From: CAYPEK01 sp964409645 | GTDB lineage: Bacteria; UBP15; UBA6099 | NCBI GenBank assembly: GCA_964409645.1 | Contig: CAYPEK010000040.1 | Coordinates: 1 to 33,902, forward strand | Reading direction: 5' to 3' | DNA length: 33,902 nucleotides | Shown: in pieces, positions 15,646 through 24,292 of the stretch | Layout: every line of letters starts with the position of its first letter | Numbering within the stretch: the first letter of the stretch is position 1 | Program-made: the position numbers and the translations under genes | The notes under the pieces: generated by a model | The model's input: the letters and a program-made list of their open reading frames with translations, nothing else | The model's database searches: none | Told to the model about the DNA's origin: nothing

Positions 15646-17130
15646 TTAGCGATATCTCAACGTCAGCTTGGCGGGCGCAACAACGTATTTGAGCCGAAGT
15701 TCGATCGGCTTCCGCCATGTCGTCGGCGACGTCGCATCGCCCGACGGTCTGCTGAGGTCGAGATACAGTGTTCCTAAATTATTAAGGGCCTCGGTGAACG
15801 TCGGGTCGATTTCGAGCGCCTTCTTATACGAGTACGCCGCCTGATCGAGAAGCCCGATGTTCGTGTACATCACGCCGAGGTTGTAATGGATCGTCGCATC
15901 TTCCGGGCTGAGGTCCCGCGCGACTTCCCATTCCTTGATCGCCGCGTGATACATTCCGCGCTGCGCATATACTATTCCGAGATTGGTTCTCGCTTTAAGG
16001 TAGTAAGAATCTTTCTGGAGTGAACTCTTCCACGCCCTGATTGCTTCGTCGATCATGCCCTTCTGCGCGTACGCAACGCCGAGATTGTTGTAATCGTGGC
16101 TGTCGCCGCCGTTGATCGCGATTACCTGTTTCCATTCGCGGATCGAGTTGTCATACTCGCCCTTTTTCAGATAATCGACACCGAGGCTGAAATGCGTCGG
16201 AACGTAGTCCGGGTTCAGCGCCACCGCGCGCTGCCATGCCTTGATCGCGTTGTCTTCGTCGCTGGCTTTGCTGTACACAGCACCGAGAACGTAGAACGCC
16301 ATCGCATCGTTCGGAGTTTGCTTAAGAAGTTCTCCGAGGTGGTAAACCGATTTCGCATACTGCCTTGCTCTCGTGTAAACAATCGAGAGGTTATATCTAA
16401 CTGTATTGTTGTTTGAATCCAGAGTTATCGTCTTTTCCCATTCGTTGATCGCGCCGTCGAGAAGGTCCTTGCGCAAGTACGCCGCGCCGAGGTTGTAATG
16501 GGCGATTGGGTCGTTCGGCACAATCTCAAGAGCCTGCTGCAACATAACAATCGATTTCGACAGCGGGTCCGAGGTCTGGTACGCCTGAATCGTGATCTCG
16601 GGCGATTCGACCTGAATGTCGCTGACCGGCGACGGATAGTTGACCTGCGGAGCCTGAGTGGTGGCGCCGACGTTTGACGACGGGAACGAGCTCATCGTCG
16701 CTTTCGCGGTCTCTATGTTGTTCTTCGCCTCGGTGTACGTCGGGTCGAGATCGAGAGCCATTTGCCATTCAGCAATAGCCTGATCGACCTTGCTCTGTTT
16801 GTAGAAAACAACTCCGAGGTTGTTGTGCGCATCGACGTTGCCCGGATCGGCTTTAATTGATTCGCGGTAATGGGATGCGGCGTTGTCAAGATCGCCCATC
16901 TCGTCGTAAACGATTCCGATGTTGTTCTGTATTTCAGCGCTGTCCGGCTTGACCTTAAGGGCCGCCTGAAATTCCTGAAGGGCCAGATCGTACTTGCCTT
17001 CGTTGTAATACGCGACTCCCTTGTCGTTGTGGTCTTTGTAGTCGTCCTGTGCGAACGCAACAGCGCCTGCGAACAGTACTATGCAAGCGAGCGCTAACGC
17101 GGAACCACACCGCTTTATCTTTCGCAGCAT
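15646..17130 (-). CDS. Secreted TPR-repeat protein
   Basis: A 494-residue protein with an N-terminal signal peptide (basic start, hydrophobic core LALACIVLFAGAVAFA, likely cut after AFA27) followed by tandem tetratricopeptide repeats. Three repeats precede a Ser/Pro/Val linker (about residues 150-195), and about seven more follow, many with the NNLGVVY / AIxEWxxALxLDP consensus. It ends in a short strand-rich tail with no known domain. TPR arrays are scaffolds for protein complexes; an envelope assembly role is inference and partners are not evident. The ATG at 17130 is chosen because AAGGAGG lies upstream, and the promoter places the transcript start next to the alternative ATG at 17160. Confidence 0.85.
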   Translation of the reverse strand: MLRKIKRCGSALALACIVLFAGAVAFAQDDYKDHNDKGVAYYNEGKYDLALQEFQAALKVKPDSAEIQNNIGIVYDEMGDLDNAASHYRESIKADPGNVDAHNNLGVVFYKQSKVDQAIAEWQMALDLDPTYTEAKNNIETAKATMSSFPSSNVGATTQAPQVNYPSPVSDIQVESPEITIQAYQTSDPLSKSIVMLQQALEIVPNDPIAHYNLGAAYLRKDLLDGAINEWEKTITLDSNNNTVRYNLSIVYTRARQYAKSVYHLGELLKQTPNDAMAFYVLGAVYSKASDEDNAIKAWQRAVALNPDYVPTHFSLGVDYLKKGEYDNSIREWKQVIAINGGDSHDYNNLGVAYAQKGMIDEAIRAWKSSLQKDSYYLKARTNLGIVYAQRGMYHAAIKEWEVARDLSPEDATIHYNLGVMYTNIGLLDQAAYSYKKALEIDPTFTEALNNLGTLYLDLSRPSGDATSPTTWRKPIELRLKYVVAPAKLTLRYR

Positions 17131-17165
17131 GATTGCCTTTTCCTCCTTAGTGTAATTCATGTCGG

Positions 17166-17194
17166 ATTATACCATTCACATTTTTTTAAAACAA
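17166..17194 (-). promoter_or_regulatory. Promoter of the TPR-protein gene
   Basis: On the minus strand TTGTTT (17194-17189), a 17-base spacer and TATAAT (17171-17166). The start point near 17159 supports translation from the ATG at 17130. Confidence 0.6.
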
Positions 17195-17269
17195 GCAATT
17201 CGCTTATATAAAATTAATATCTCACAAATTATATATTTATTTGTATATGTTTTAACAATATTTCGAAAT

Positions 17270-18046
17270 TTATCCTCCGCCGCCAGCTTGTTCGTCCGGG
17301 TAGTACACCCGAACGAGATACAATCCCCTCGCCGGTGCAGTCGGCCCTGCCGCCTGCCTGTCGCGCGCTTCCAGTATTCCGGCCATCTCATCCGCTTTCA
17401 GCCGCCCGGCCCCTACTTCCAGCGCCGTTCCCACCATATTCCTTACCATCTTATAAAGGAACCCGGAGCCGTGTACCTGAAAAATCAGAAATGGTCCGTG
17501 CTCCACAATTTCGAGACTGTACATCGTTCGCACAGGCTCCGACGGTGTCGATCCGACATTCGCGAACGATGAAAAATCGTGTTCTCCTTCGAGCGCCTTC
17601 AGACCCGCTTTCATTCCCGGCACATCCAGATCGCCGCCGATATGATAAGCCGTATTTCTCAAAAACAGAGAAGGACTCGCCGAACGATTCACGACATAAC
17701 GGTACAACTTCCCAACCGTCGAAAACCTCGCGTGAAACCCTTCTTCCGCTTCGCATGAAGACACCGCAACGATATCTTCCGGGAGATGGCGTCCAACCGC
17801 CCGCGCAATCTTTTCCGGCGGAATACGGCTTTCAGTTGTAAAATGAACCACCTGCCCCAGCGCATGAACTCCCGCATCCGTTCTGCTCGCCCCGAAAACT
17901 TCCACGTTTTCGCCAAGCAACTCGCCCAATGCGCGAATCAGTTCGCCCTGCACGGTGCGGACTTCGCCGGGCTGCTTCTGGAAACCATGAAAAAGCGTCC
18001 CGTCATACGAGACGACCATCTTGACCTTCCGGCTTCCAGAACACAT
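17270..18046 (-). CDS. truA: tRNA pseudouridine(38-40) synthase TruA
   Basis: A 258-residue TruA that isomerises uridines 38-40 in the anticodon arm of many tRNAs. The catalytic Asp57 sits in GASRTDAGVHALGQ. The N-terminal KMVVSYDGTLFHGFQKQ and the C-terminal GSGFLYKMVRNMVGTALEVG motifs are typical. The ATG at 18046 gives the normal N-terminus; its ribosome site is weak. It follows rplQ as in many bacteria, but the strong terminator at 18153-18225 separates them, so truA depends on read-through or a promoter that I could not identify. The C-terminus ends in a run of glycines. Confidence 0.96.
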   Translation of the reverse strand: MCSGSRKVKMVVSYDGTLFHGFQKQPGEVRTVQGELIRALGELLGENVEVFGASRTDAGVHALGQVVHFTTESRIPPEKIARAVGRHLPEDIVAVSSCEAEEGFHARFSTVGKLYRYVVNRSASPSLFLRNTAYHIGGDLDVPGMKAGLKALEGEHDFSSFANVGSTPSEPVRTMYSLEIVEHGPFLIFQVHGSGFLYKMVRNMVGTALEVGAGRLKADEMAGILEARDRQAAGPTAPARGLYLVRVYYPDEQAGGGG

Positions 18047-18152
18047 CCCGCACCGGACCCGATTTCCTTTTTCAAAAATACTATCCGGACAAAAGACTCA
18101 AAAATTGCCCCGGCGTCTCAAAGGGATATCCGCCGAAGATAAGACTTGCGAT

Positions 18153-18225
18153 AAAAAACACGGCGGGCGGCACAACGTCTCCGCTTCGGCAATATAGCCG
18201 ATCGAGACACTCCGCCGCCCGCCGT
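18153..18225 (-). terminator. Terminator of the ribosomal superoperon
   Basis: A 12-bp GC-rich stem (ACGGCGGGCGGC 18160-18171 with its complement 18214-18225) encloses a 42-base loop that contains a small inner hairpin (CGGC/GCCG). On the minus strand it is followed by GTTTTTTAT. It lies just after rplQ and closes the operon. The branched loop is larger than usual for an intrinsic terminator. Confidence 0.85.
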
Positions 18226-18244
18226 TACTTTTATTTTCTCTCGA

Positions 18245-18604
18245 TTACTCCACTTCCACGAATGACAGCACCGCCATCTCCGCGCCGTCTCCGCGCCGCG
18301 GGGGCAGCTTAACTATGCTGAGATAGCCGCCCTTCCGATCTTTGTATTTCGGAACGTATTCCTCGAAAACCTTCTTGAACGCATCTCTGTCGTTGACAAC
18401 CAGCCTCACGCTCTTTTTCGCGCTCAGGTCGTTTGCAAACGCAGTGGTCAGCGTCTTCTCGGCTACGCGTTTCGTTTCCTTCGCCTTCTGCTGCGTAGTG
18501 ATTATCTTCCCATGCAGAAAAAGCTTGGTCACTTGATTTTTCAGTAGTGCCAGCCGTTCGTCTGTCGGCCTTCCGATTTTTTTGTTTGCTCTGCTGTGTC
18601 TCAT
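18245..18604 (-). CDS. rplQ: 50S ribosomal protein L17
   Basis: A 119-residue L17, a 50S protein near the tunnel exit. It has the N-terminal MRHSRANKKIGRPTDERLAL block, in which family members usually have KLGR, and a central RLVVNDRDAFKKVFEEYVPKY region. The C-terminus (GGYLSIVKLPPRRGDGAEMA) is the family ending. It is the last gene of the alpha operon, 45 bases after rpoA and just before the terminator. Confidence 0.97.
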   Translation of the reverse strand: MRHSRANKKIGRPTDERLALLKNQVTKLFLHGKIITTQQKAKETKRVAEKTLTTAFANDLSAKKSVRLVVNDRDAFKKVFEEYVPKYKDRKGGYLSIVKLPPRRGDGAEMAVLSFVEVE

Positions 18605-18649
18605 TTTAATTGCTCCGGATCGCCGGGCTGTACCGCGCCGGCTTCAAAA

Positions 18650-19621
18650 TCAGATTATTTCGTCCTGCATAAGTTCGAGGCCCATCACGGCCAGCTTCGC
18701 CTTGATTTCCTTTAGCGATTTCTCGCCGAAGTTCCTCAGTCCGCGCAGCCGCGTTTCGGACCATACTATCAACTCTTCCACCGTGAAAATCCCGGCGTTC
18801 TTCAGGCAGTTGTATGACCGCACCGACAGATCGAGTTCGTCGATCGTCTTCTTGAGATCCTGACTCTTTCTCTTCTCTTCTTCTTCCTTCTTTTCTTCTT
18901 CGAGAAGAATTCTTTCTTTGAAATCAACAATGAAGCTGAACTCTTTGATCAGAATCCGCGCCGCTTCGCTCAAAGCGTCGGCGGGAGTAACCGTTCCGTC
19001 CGTCTCGATCTCGAGAACAAGCCGGTCGAAGTCGGAGCGTTGTCCTACGCGCGATGCCTCAACCACGAACTTGGTCTTCAGGATCGGCGAGAAGCTGGAG
19101 TCGATATGGATGATGCCGCGGTCTTTCGGCACATCCGGGTCTTCCAGATGCCATTCCGTCGGCACGTAGCCGCGTCCGCGCCGCACGCCGATTTCCATCT
19201 TAACCGTCTTCTGCCCGGTTATCGTGCAGATCGGATAATCCGGATCGGTCATTTCGACTCTGTCGTCCGCCTCGATGTCGCCGGCCGTCACCTGCTTCGG
19301 GCCTTTGACTTCGAGCTTCAGCGGAATCAACTCGTCCGAATCGACACTGATCGGCAATCCTTTCAGATTGAGAACGATGTCTGTCACATCCTCGACAACT
19401 CCGTCAATGGCCGTGAACTCGTGAAGTACGCCGTCCATTTTCATATAGACTACCGCTGAACCCGTTATCGATGAAACGAGAATCCTGCGAAGAGAATTCC
19501 CGAGCGTGGTGCCGAACCCGCGGATAAGCGGCTCTATTTTGTATTTCCCGTACAAACCTTTCCCGTCTTCGACAGGTTTCTCTTCGAGAATCTTTATATT
19601 CGGTCTCTCGATCGTTTTCAT
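18650..19621 (-). CDS. rpoA: DNA-directed RNA polymerase subunit alpha
   Basis: A 323-residue alpha subunit. The N-terminal domain (residues 1 to about 230; GFGTTLGNSLRRILVSSI, VRRGRGY) dimerises and assembles beta and beta'. The C-terminal domain (IDELDLSVRSYNCLKNAGI, LRGLRNFGEKSLKEIKAKL) binds UP elements and activators. The linker between them is unusually charged, with a run of Glu/Lys (LEEEKKEEEEKRKSQ). The gene lies between rpsD and rplQ as usual. Confidence 0.98.
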   Translation of the reverse strand: MKTIERPNIKILEEKPVEDGKGLYGKYKIEPLIRGFGTTLGNSLRRILVSSITGSAVVYMKMDGVLHEFTAIDGVVEDVTDIVLNLKGLPISVDSDELIPLKLEVKGPKQVTAGDIEADDRVEMTDPDYPICTITGQKTVKMEIGVRRGRGYVPTEWHLEDPDVPKDRGIIHIDSSFSPILKTKFVVEASRVGQRSDFDRLVLEIETDGTVTPADALSEAARILIKEFSFIVDFKERILLEEEKKEEEEKRKSQDLKKTIDELDLSVRSYNCLKNAGIFTVEELIVWSETRLRGLRNFGEKSLKEIKAKLAVMGLELMQDEII

Positions 19622-19636
19622 GAAACCTCCCTCGAT

Positions 19637-20278
19637 TTAGCGTGAATAGAATTCGACGATCAGATGTGCTTCGACGGGTATCTCAAGTTTATCGCCAATC
19701 GGCAACTCAAGCACCGTCCCTTTTAATTCGAGCGGGTTGGTTTCGAGCCAACCGGGAATCCTGCCGCGGCGCGAAGCTGCATCCGCCGCATCCCGGATCG
19801 GCATCAATTTCTTGCTCGATTCCTTAATTTCAATCTTATCTTCAGCGGACACAAGATAGGACGGAATGTCCACAATGCGCCCGTTGACTTTCACATGTCT
19901 GTGGCGGACCAACTGCCGCGCCGCCCTTCTCGAACCGCCGAATCCTAGGCGAAACACTACATTGTCCAGCCTCCGCTCGAGCGTTTGGAAAAGAATCTCG
20001 CCGGTTATGCCGCGTTTCCGCGTTGCATACTCGTAATATCTCTTGAACTGCACTTCCGAAAGGCCGTAAATCCTGCGCGCTCGCTGTTTCTCGCGAAGCT
20101 GCACGGAATATTCCGACGCATTCCTGTCGCGGCGTGATGCGCGGCCCAGATGTCCGGGCGGATACGAGCGCCGCTTGAACGCGCATTTATCGTCGATATA
20201 GCAGCGATCCCCTTTCAGAAAAAGCTTCATGCCGGCCGACCGGCATTGTTTACACTGTGGTCCCCTATCTTTCGACAT
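19637..20278 (-). CDS. rpsD: 30S ribosomal protein S4, zinc-binding form
   Basis: A 213-residue S4, a primary 16S rRNA binder that starts 30S assembly. The N-terminus keeps four cysteines (CKQC near residue 9, then RCYIDDKC), so it is the zinc-containing C+ form. The S4 RNA-binding domain is seen in RLDNVVFRLGFGGSRRAARQ and GHVKVNG-like RHRHVKVNGRIVDIPSY. The C-terminal LIVEFYSR is typical. It lies 15 bases before rpoA. Confidence 0.98.
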   Translation of the reverse strand: MSKDRGPQCKQCRSAGMKLFLKGDRCYIDDKCAFKRRSYPPGHLGRASRRDRNASEYSVQLREKQRARRIYGLSEVQFKRYYEYATRKRGITGEILFQTLERRLDNVVFRLGFGGSRRAARQLVRHRHVKVNGRIVDIPSYLVSAEDKIEIKESSKKLMPIRDAADAASRRGRIPGWLETNPLELKGTVLELPIGDKLEIPVEAHLIVEFYSR

Positions 20279-20311
20279 AGTTCTTCCTCGGTTCTTTCCT
20301 TGCGATAATGA

Positions 20312-20698
20312 TCAGACACGGCGCCGTTTTTTCGGCCGGCAGCCGTTGTGCGGTATCGGTGTCACATCTTTGATGGCGCGGATGTTGAATCCCTGCGCTT
20401 GGAACGAGCGGATCGCGGACTCGCGGCCTGACCCCGGTCCCTTGACCAGTATGTCAACCGACTTCATCCCGAGCGCGGCCACTTCTCGGCCAACCGACTC
20501 CGCAGCCAACTGCGCTCCGTACGGCGTGCCTTTCCTCGAGCCCTTGAAGCCCACCGTGCCGCCGCTCGCCGTCGATATCACGTTCCCTCTCATATCGGTT
20601 ACGGCGATGATCGTGTTGTTGAACGTTGACTTGATGTGGACAACGCCCTCATTTACAGCGATCTTTTTCTTTGTCTTTGTTTTTCCCTTTTTTGCCAT
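20312..20698 (-). CDS. rpsK: 30S ribosomal protein S11
   Basis: A 128-residue S11 of the platform of the small subunit, next to the mRNA exit site. Signatures include GVVHIKSTFNNTIIAVTD, GTPYGAQLAAE, VKGPGSGRESAIR and the C-terminal DVTPIPHNGCRPKKRRRV. The basic N-terminus (MAKKGKTKTKKK) is normal. It follows rpsM by 19 bases. Confidence 0.98.
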   Translation of the reverse strand: MAKKGKTKTKKKIAVNEGVVHIKSTFNNTIIAVTDMRGNVISTASGGTVGFKGSRKGTPYGAQLAAESVGREVAALGMKSVDILVKGPGSGRESAIRSFQAQGFNIRAIKDVTPIPHNGCRPKKRRRV

Positions 20699-20717
20699 TG
20701 CTCAGTCCTTCCGCCGA

Positions 20718-21104
20718 TCAGCCTTTCTTGCCGGGTTTTGTTCTCTTCAGGCCAATCGCTTTTCTTCGGCCCTTCTTAGTCCGCGCGTTGGTGTGCGTCC
20801 GCTGTCCGCGCACGGGCAGATTCATCCTGTGTCGCAGTCCTCGGTACGATCCGATCTCGATCAGCCGCTTGATGTTGTTCTGCACATCGCGTCTGACTTC
20901 GCCCTCGACCTTGTATTTGGTTTCAATCTCGCGCCTCAGCTTCGAGATCATGTCCTCGGACAGGTCTTTCACCCGTATCTCCGGATCGATGCGCGCGTCC
21001 TTTAGTATCTTCATGGCGGTCGGGTCCCCGATGCCATGTATGTATGTCAGCGCCACTTTTACTTTCTTGTCGCTCGGTATGTCCACACCGGCAATGCGTG
21101 CCAT
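20718..21104 (-). CDS. rpsM: 30S ribosomal protein S13
   Basis: A 128-residue S13 at the head of the small subunit, contacting the P-site tRNA and the large subunit. It opens with MARIAGVDIPSDKKVKVALTY, contains IGSYRGLRHRMNLPVRGQRT, and ends in the basic tail NARTKKGRRKAIGLKRTKPG. It lies in the usual place between rpmJ and rpsK. Confidence 0.98.
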   Translation of the reverse strand: MARIAGVDIPSDKKVKVALTYIHGIGDPTAMKILKDARIDPEIRVKDLSEDMISKLRREIETKYKVEGEVRRDVQNNIKRLIEIGSYRGLRHRMNLPVRGQRTHTNARTKKGRRKAIGLKRTKPGKKG

Positions 21105-21126
21105 CTTCTTCCTCCTCGCGTCAGGC

Positions 21127-21240
21127 TTAGCCCTGTCGCTGCTTGTGCTTCGGATTCTCGCAGATCACACGGATTACTCCGTGCCTTTTTATGATCTTGC
21201 ATTTTTTACATATCTTTTTTACTGATGCTCGGACTTTCAT
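21127..21240 (-). CDS. rpmJ: 50S ribosomal protein L36, zinc-binding form
   Basis: A 37-residue L36. The zinc ligands of the C+ form are all present: CKKC at residues 11-14, a Cys near 27 and a His near 32 (ICENPKHKQRQG). The ATG at 21240 gives the exact family length; the frame continues upstream but only through infA. It starts 5 bases after the infA stop. Confidence 0.96.
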   Translation of the reverse strand: MKVRASVKKICKKCKIIKRHGVIRVICENPKHKQRQG

Positions 21241-21245
21241 CTCTC

Positions 21246-21518
21246 TCAACCTTCTTCCTGAGGCGCAACTTCTTCCTCCACCATTCGGCCTTTGCCGCTC
21301 GACGGATAACGCCATGTTATTCGGCCACGATTCAGATCATACTGGCTCAGTTCGAGCTTCACCCTGTCTCCCGGCACTATCCGGATAAACCTCATCCGTA
21401 TCTTACCGGAGATGTGCGCCAGCACCTTATGGCCGTTTTCAAGCACCACACGGAACATCGCATTCGGTAGCGATTCCACTATGACGCCGTCAACTTCTAT
21501 TACATCGTCTTTACTCAT
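21246..21518 (-). CDS. infA: Translation initiation factor IF-1 with C-terminal extension
   Basis: IF-1 occupies the A site of the 30S subunit during initiation. The 72-residue OB-fold core is clear (DVIEVDGVIVESLPNAMFRV, NGHKVLAHISGKIRMRFIRI, GDRVKLELSQYDLNRGRITWRY). About 18 extra residues follow (from PSSGKG to EEEVAPQEEG), acidic and not part of the usual protein. It sits between map and rpmJ as in many bacteria. Confidence 0.97.
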   Translation of the reverse strand: MSKDDVIEVDGVIVESLPNAMFRVVLENGHKVLAHISGKIRMRFIRIVPGDRVKLELSQYDLNRGRITWRYPSSGKGRMVEEEVAPQEEG

Positions 21519-21555
21519 AAATTCCCAGATTTCCCGGCCCGCACGCTGCCTTTTC

Positions 21556-22311
21556 CTATGGAAGCGTCAATATTCTCGGTCCGTCTTTTGTCGCGGCTAC
21601 CGTATGCTCGAAATGGCACGACATACTTCCGTCCGCCGTCACGATTGTCCATTTGTCCTTAAGACATCGCACTTCCCACGTTCCGGCGTTTACCATCGGC
21701 TCGATCGCCGCCGTCATTCCTTCCTTAATCTCCGGGCTCGTTCCGGGCGGCACGTAATTCGGAACCTGCAAATCCTCATGCATTACTCTTCCGATACCGT
21801 GCCCGACAAGCGCTCTGACAACCGAAAAGCCTTCCGATTCGGCCTCAGTCTGTATCGCCCGCGAAACATCGTAAATCCTGTTCCCCGGAACCCACTTCGT
21901 GAGCCCTTTTTCGAGCGCCCGCTTTGTCGTTTTCATCAGGCGGTCTATCTCCGGCGGCGGCGTGCCTCCGATGTAGAAGCTCTCCGCCATGTCGCTGTGG
22001 AACTCGTCGAGGATCAGCCCCCCGTCAATGCCCACCAGATCGCCTTCAGTCAACTTCCGGTCGCCGGGTATCCCGTGCACCACCTGCTCGTTGAACGATA
22101 TGCACAGTGTTGCCGGATAGCCCCGGTAGCCCAGAAATGAGGGTGTCGCGCCGTGATCGCGTATGAAGCTCTCCGCCGCCGCGTCGATGTCTTCCGCCTT
22201 TACTCCCGGGCGGACCATCTTCCGGATCATTCCGAATGTCGCGGCGAGCAGTTTCCCAGACCGCCGCATCGCGGCTATTTCATCCGGAGTTTTCAGCTCT
22301 GCGCGCGCCAC
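21556..22311 (-). CDS. map: Methionine aminopeptidase, type I
   Basis: Removes the N-terminal methionine from nascent proteins. The 251-residue pita-bread fold keeps all five metal ligands: the two Asp in GIDGGLILDEFHSDMAESF, His in GHGIGRVMHEDLQ, Glu in AIEPMVN and Glu in HFEHTVAAT. The start is a GTG at 22311 (MARAELKTPDEI) with AAGGG upstream. It lies 12 bases after adk. There is no N-terminal zinc-finger or SH3 extension, so it is the short bacterial class. Confidence 0.96.
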   Translation of the reverse strand: MARAELKTPDEIAAMRRSGKLLAATFGMIRKMVRPGVKAEDIDAAAESFIRDHGATPSFLGYRGYPATLCISFNEQVVHGIPGDRKLTEGDLVGIDGGLILDEFHSDMAESFYIGGTPPPEIDRLMKTTKRALEKGLTKWVPGNRIYDVSRAIQTEAESEGFSVVRALVGHGIGRVMHEDLQVPNYVPPGTSPEIKEGMTAAIEPMVNAGTWEVRCLKDKWTIVTADGSMSCHFEHTVAATKDGPRILTLP

Positions 22312-22323
22312 CTGCCGATACCC

Positions 22324-22977
22324 TTATTTACTCAGCATTTCAATAATTATGCGGCCCGTTTCTTCTGCCGAGCCGGTCAAACCGACCTCCTTAACAATCC
22401 CTTTACCGACATAATATTCCTTCAGCGGCAATGTCTGCGCGTGATACGCTTCAAGCCGCTGCCTGATAACTGTTTCATTGTCATCCTTGCGCTGTATCAG
22501 TTCCGCACCGCACTTGTCACAGATGCCTTCTTTTTTCGGCGGCATCCCAACTATGTGATATATTGTGTTGCAGCCCGGGCACATTCTGCGTCCCGTGAGC
22601 CGCTCTACGACCACATCGTCCGGCACATTCAGATAGATCACCGCGTCCACGGTCCGGCCGTGCTTTGCGAGCAGTCCGTCCAGCGCCTTCGCCTGATCAA
22701 GCGTCCTCGGAAAACCGTCAAACAACAGGCCTTTCGATTTCTCGATCGTAGCGATCTTCTCGTCAACAATATTTATTACTACTTCATCCGGAACGAGCTG
22801 GCCGGATTCCGTGTACTTCTTTGCCAGCTTTCCCGTTTCGGTTTCATTCTTGATCGCCTCGCGGAGCATGTCGCCCGTCGAGAGATGAAAAACATCGAAG
22901 TTTTTCTTAATAGTATCACTCTGGGTGCCTTTGCCGGCTCCCGGGGGCCCGAATATTACCAGATTAAGTGCAGACAT
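22324..22977 (-). CDS. adk: Adenylate kinase, zinc-lid form
   Basis: Interconverts ATP plus AMP and two ADP. The P-loop GPPGAGKGTQ lies at residues 10-19 and the AMP-site motif DGFPRTLDQA near the middle. The LID domain carries CPGC and CDKC pairs around a GMPPKKEG loop, so it binds structural zinc. The 217-residue length is that of the long type. It sits between secY and map, the common arrangement in spc operons outside gammaproteobacteria. Confidence 0.98.
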   Translation of the reverse strand: MSALNLVIFGPPGAGKGTQSDTIKKNFDVFHLSTGDMLREAIKNETETGKLAKKYTESGQLVPDEVVINIVDEKIATIEKSKGLLFDGFPRTLDQAKALDGLLAKHGRTVDAVIYLNVPDDVVVERLTGRRMCPGCNTIYHIVGMPPKKEGICDKCGAELIQRKDDNETVIRQRLEAYHAQTLPLKEYYVGKGIVKEVGLTGSAEETGRIIIEMLSK

Positions 22978-23031
22978 TTTGCCTCCTTGTTATCTCAAGG
23001 CCGCGCTGGGCAGGCCGTATTTTTGCCCCCG

Positions 23032-24288
23032 TCAGAACCCCTCGTAATGCCTCATCAGCAATTGCGCCTCGATCTGATTCACAGTATCCAGCGCAACACC
23101 GATCACGATCAGAATCGACGTGCCGCCCAGCCCGAATGCAGATAACCCCGTAAAAGCCACCACAACCGACGGCAACACAGCCACGAATCCGAGGAATAGT
23201 GCGCCCATGAATGTAATGCGCACCATAATCCGTTCAAGATATTCGGCTGTCGGCCGCCCCGGCCTGATTCCTAGAATGAATCCGCCGTGTTTTTTCATCC
23301 TCTCGGCGATATCCTTAGGATTGAACACAACCGCCGTGTAGAAGAATGTAAAAGCAAAGACGAAAATAAAATACAAAGCATTGTATAAAACCGACGACGA
23401 ATTGAACTTAGAAATAATCTGTTGAATCGACGGCGTCGGTATGAACTGCGCAACCGTACCCGGTATCATAAGGAAAGATATCGCGAAGATGATCGGGATA
23501 ACTCCGGCCGTGTTCACCCTCATCGGCAGATACGTCGTCTGCCCGCTTATAACCTTCCGGCCTATAATCCTCTTAGCGTATTGCACCGGGATTTTCCTTT
23601 GGCCGAGATGTATGTAGATGATGAACGCTATCGTCGCTATCGAGATAACCAGCAGCGATACGAGTCCAAGATAGTTGTTGTTCATCTGCGCCTGCTGCCA
23701 AGTCCTCATCACCTGACCCGGAAGCGAATTCACTATTCCGATGAAGATAATCAATGAAATCCCGTTGCCGACACCCTCGACCGTTATCTGTTCGCCGAGC
23801 CACATAAGAAACGATGTGCCGCCCACCAGCGAGACCATGATCAGTACCTTCAGCATGAAACTGTCGTGAATGAGAATTCCCTTGCTGTTGTGGAACATGA
23901 CCAGCAAGCCGGCAGCCTGTAGAAAAGCCAGAACCACAGTCAGGTACTTCTGCCACTGCTTCAAAACCTTCTGTCCCGTCTCGCCTTCTTTCGCCATTTC
24001 CTCGAGCTTCGGGACAACCACTTGCAGGAGCTGGAAGATAATTGAAGCGTTGATGTAAGGATTCACGCCAAGCGCGAATATCGAGAATCGCCTCAGAGAC
24101 CCCCCAACGAAAATGTCCATCATTCCGAAAAGGTTGTTCTGGCCGAATAGATTCTGCAACGCATCCGCATTGATTCCGGGCACCGGAATGTGTGCGCCGA
24201 CCGAGTAAATTATGATCGCGTACAACACGAACAACAGTTTCTTTCTGATGTCCGGTACCTTAAATCCGTTTTGTATGATCGTGAACAT
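23032..24288 (-). CDS. secY: Preprotein translocase subunit SecY
   Basis: The channel subunit of the Sec translocon in the inner membrane. Ten hydrophobic segments fit the 418-residue length. Family motifs include SVGAHIPVPGINADAL near the plug, the loop-rich GGTSFLMWLGEQITVEGVGNG, and the C-terminal cytoplasmic loops GGFILGIRPGRPTAEYL. The final LLMRHYEGF is the usual SecY ending. It starts 4 bases after the rplO stop, so translation is probably coupled. Confidence 0.98.
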   Translation of the reverse strand: MFTIIQNGFKVPDIRKKLLFVLYAIIIYSVGAHIPVPGINADALQNLFGQNNLFGMMDIFVGGSLRRFSIFALGVNPYINASIIFQLLQVVVPKLEEMAKEGETGQKVLKQWQKYLTVVLAFLQAAGLLVMFHNSKGILIHDSFMLKVLIMVSLVGGTSFLMWLGEQITVEGVGNGISLIIFIGIVNSLPGQVMRTWQQAQMNNNYLGLVSLLVISIATIAFIIYIHLGQRKIPVQYAKRIIGRKVISGQTTYLPMRVNTAGVIPIIFAISFLMIPGTVAQFIPTPSIQQIISKFNSSSVLYNALYFIFVFAFTFFYTAVVFNPKDIAERMKKHGGFILGIRPGRPTAEYLERIMVRITFMGALFLGFVAVLPSVVVAFTGLSAFGLGGTSILIVIGVALDTVNQIEAQLLMRHYEGF

Positions 24289-24292
24289 TTTC

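Noticed and set aside
22153..23145. A 330-codon plus-strand open frame across map, adk and the end of secY
   Set aside because: It crosses three conserved genes in antisense and has no recognisable domain.
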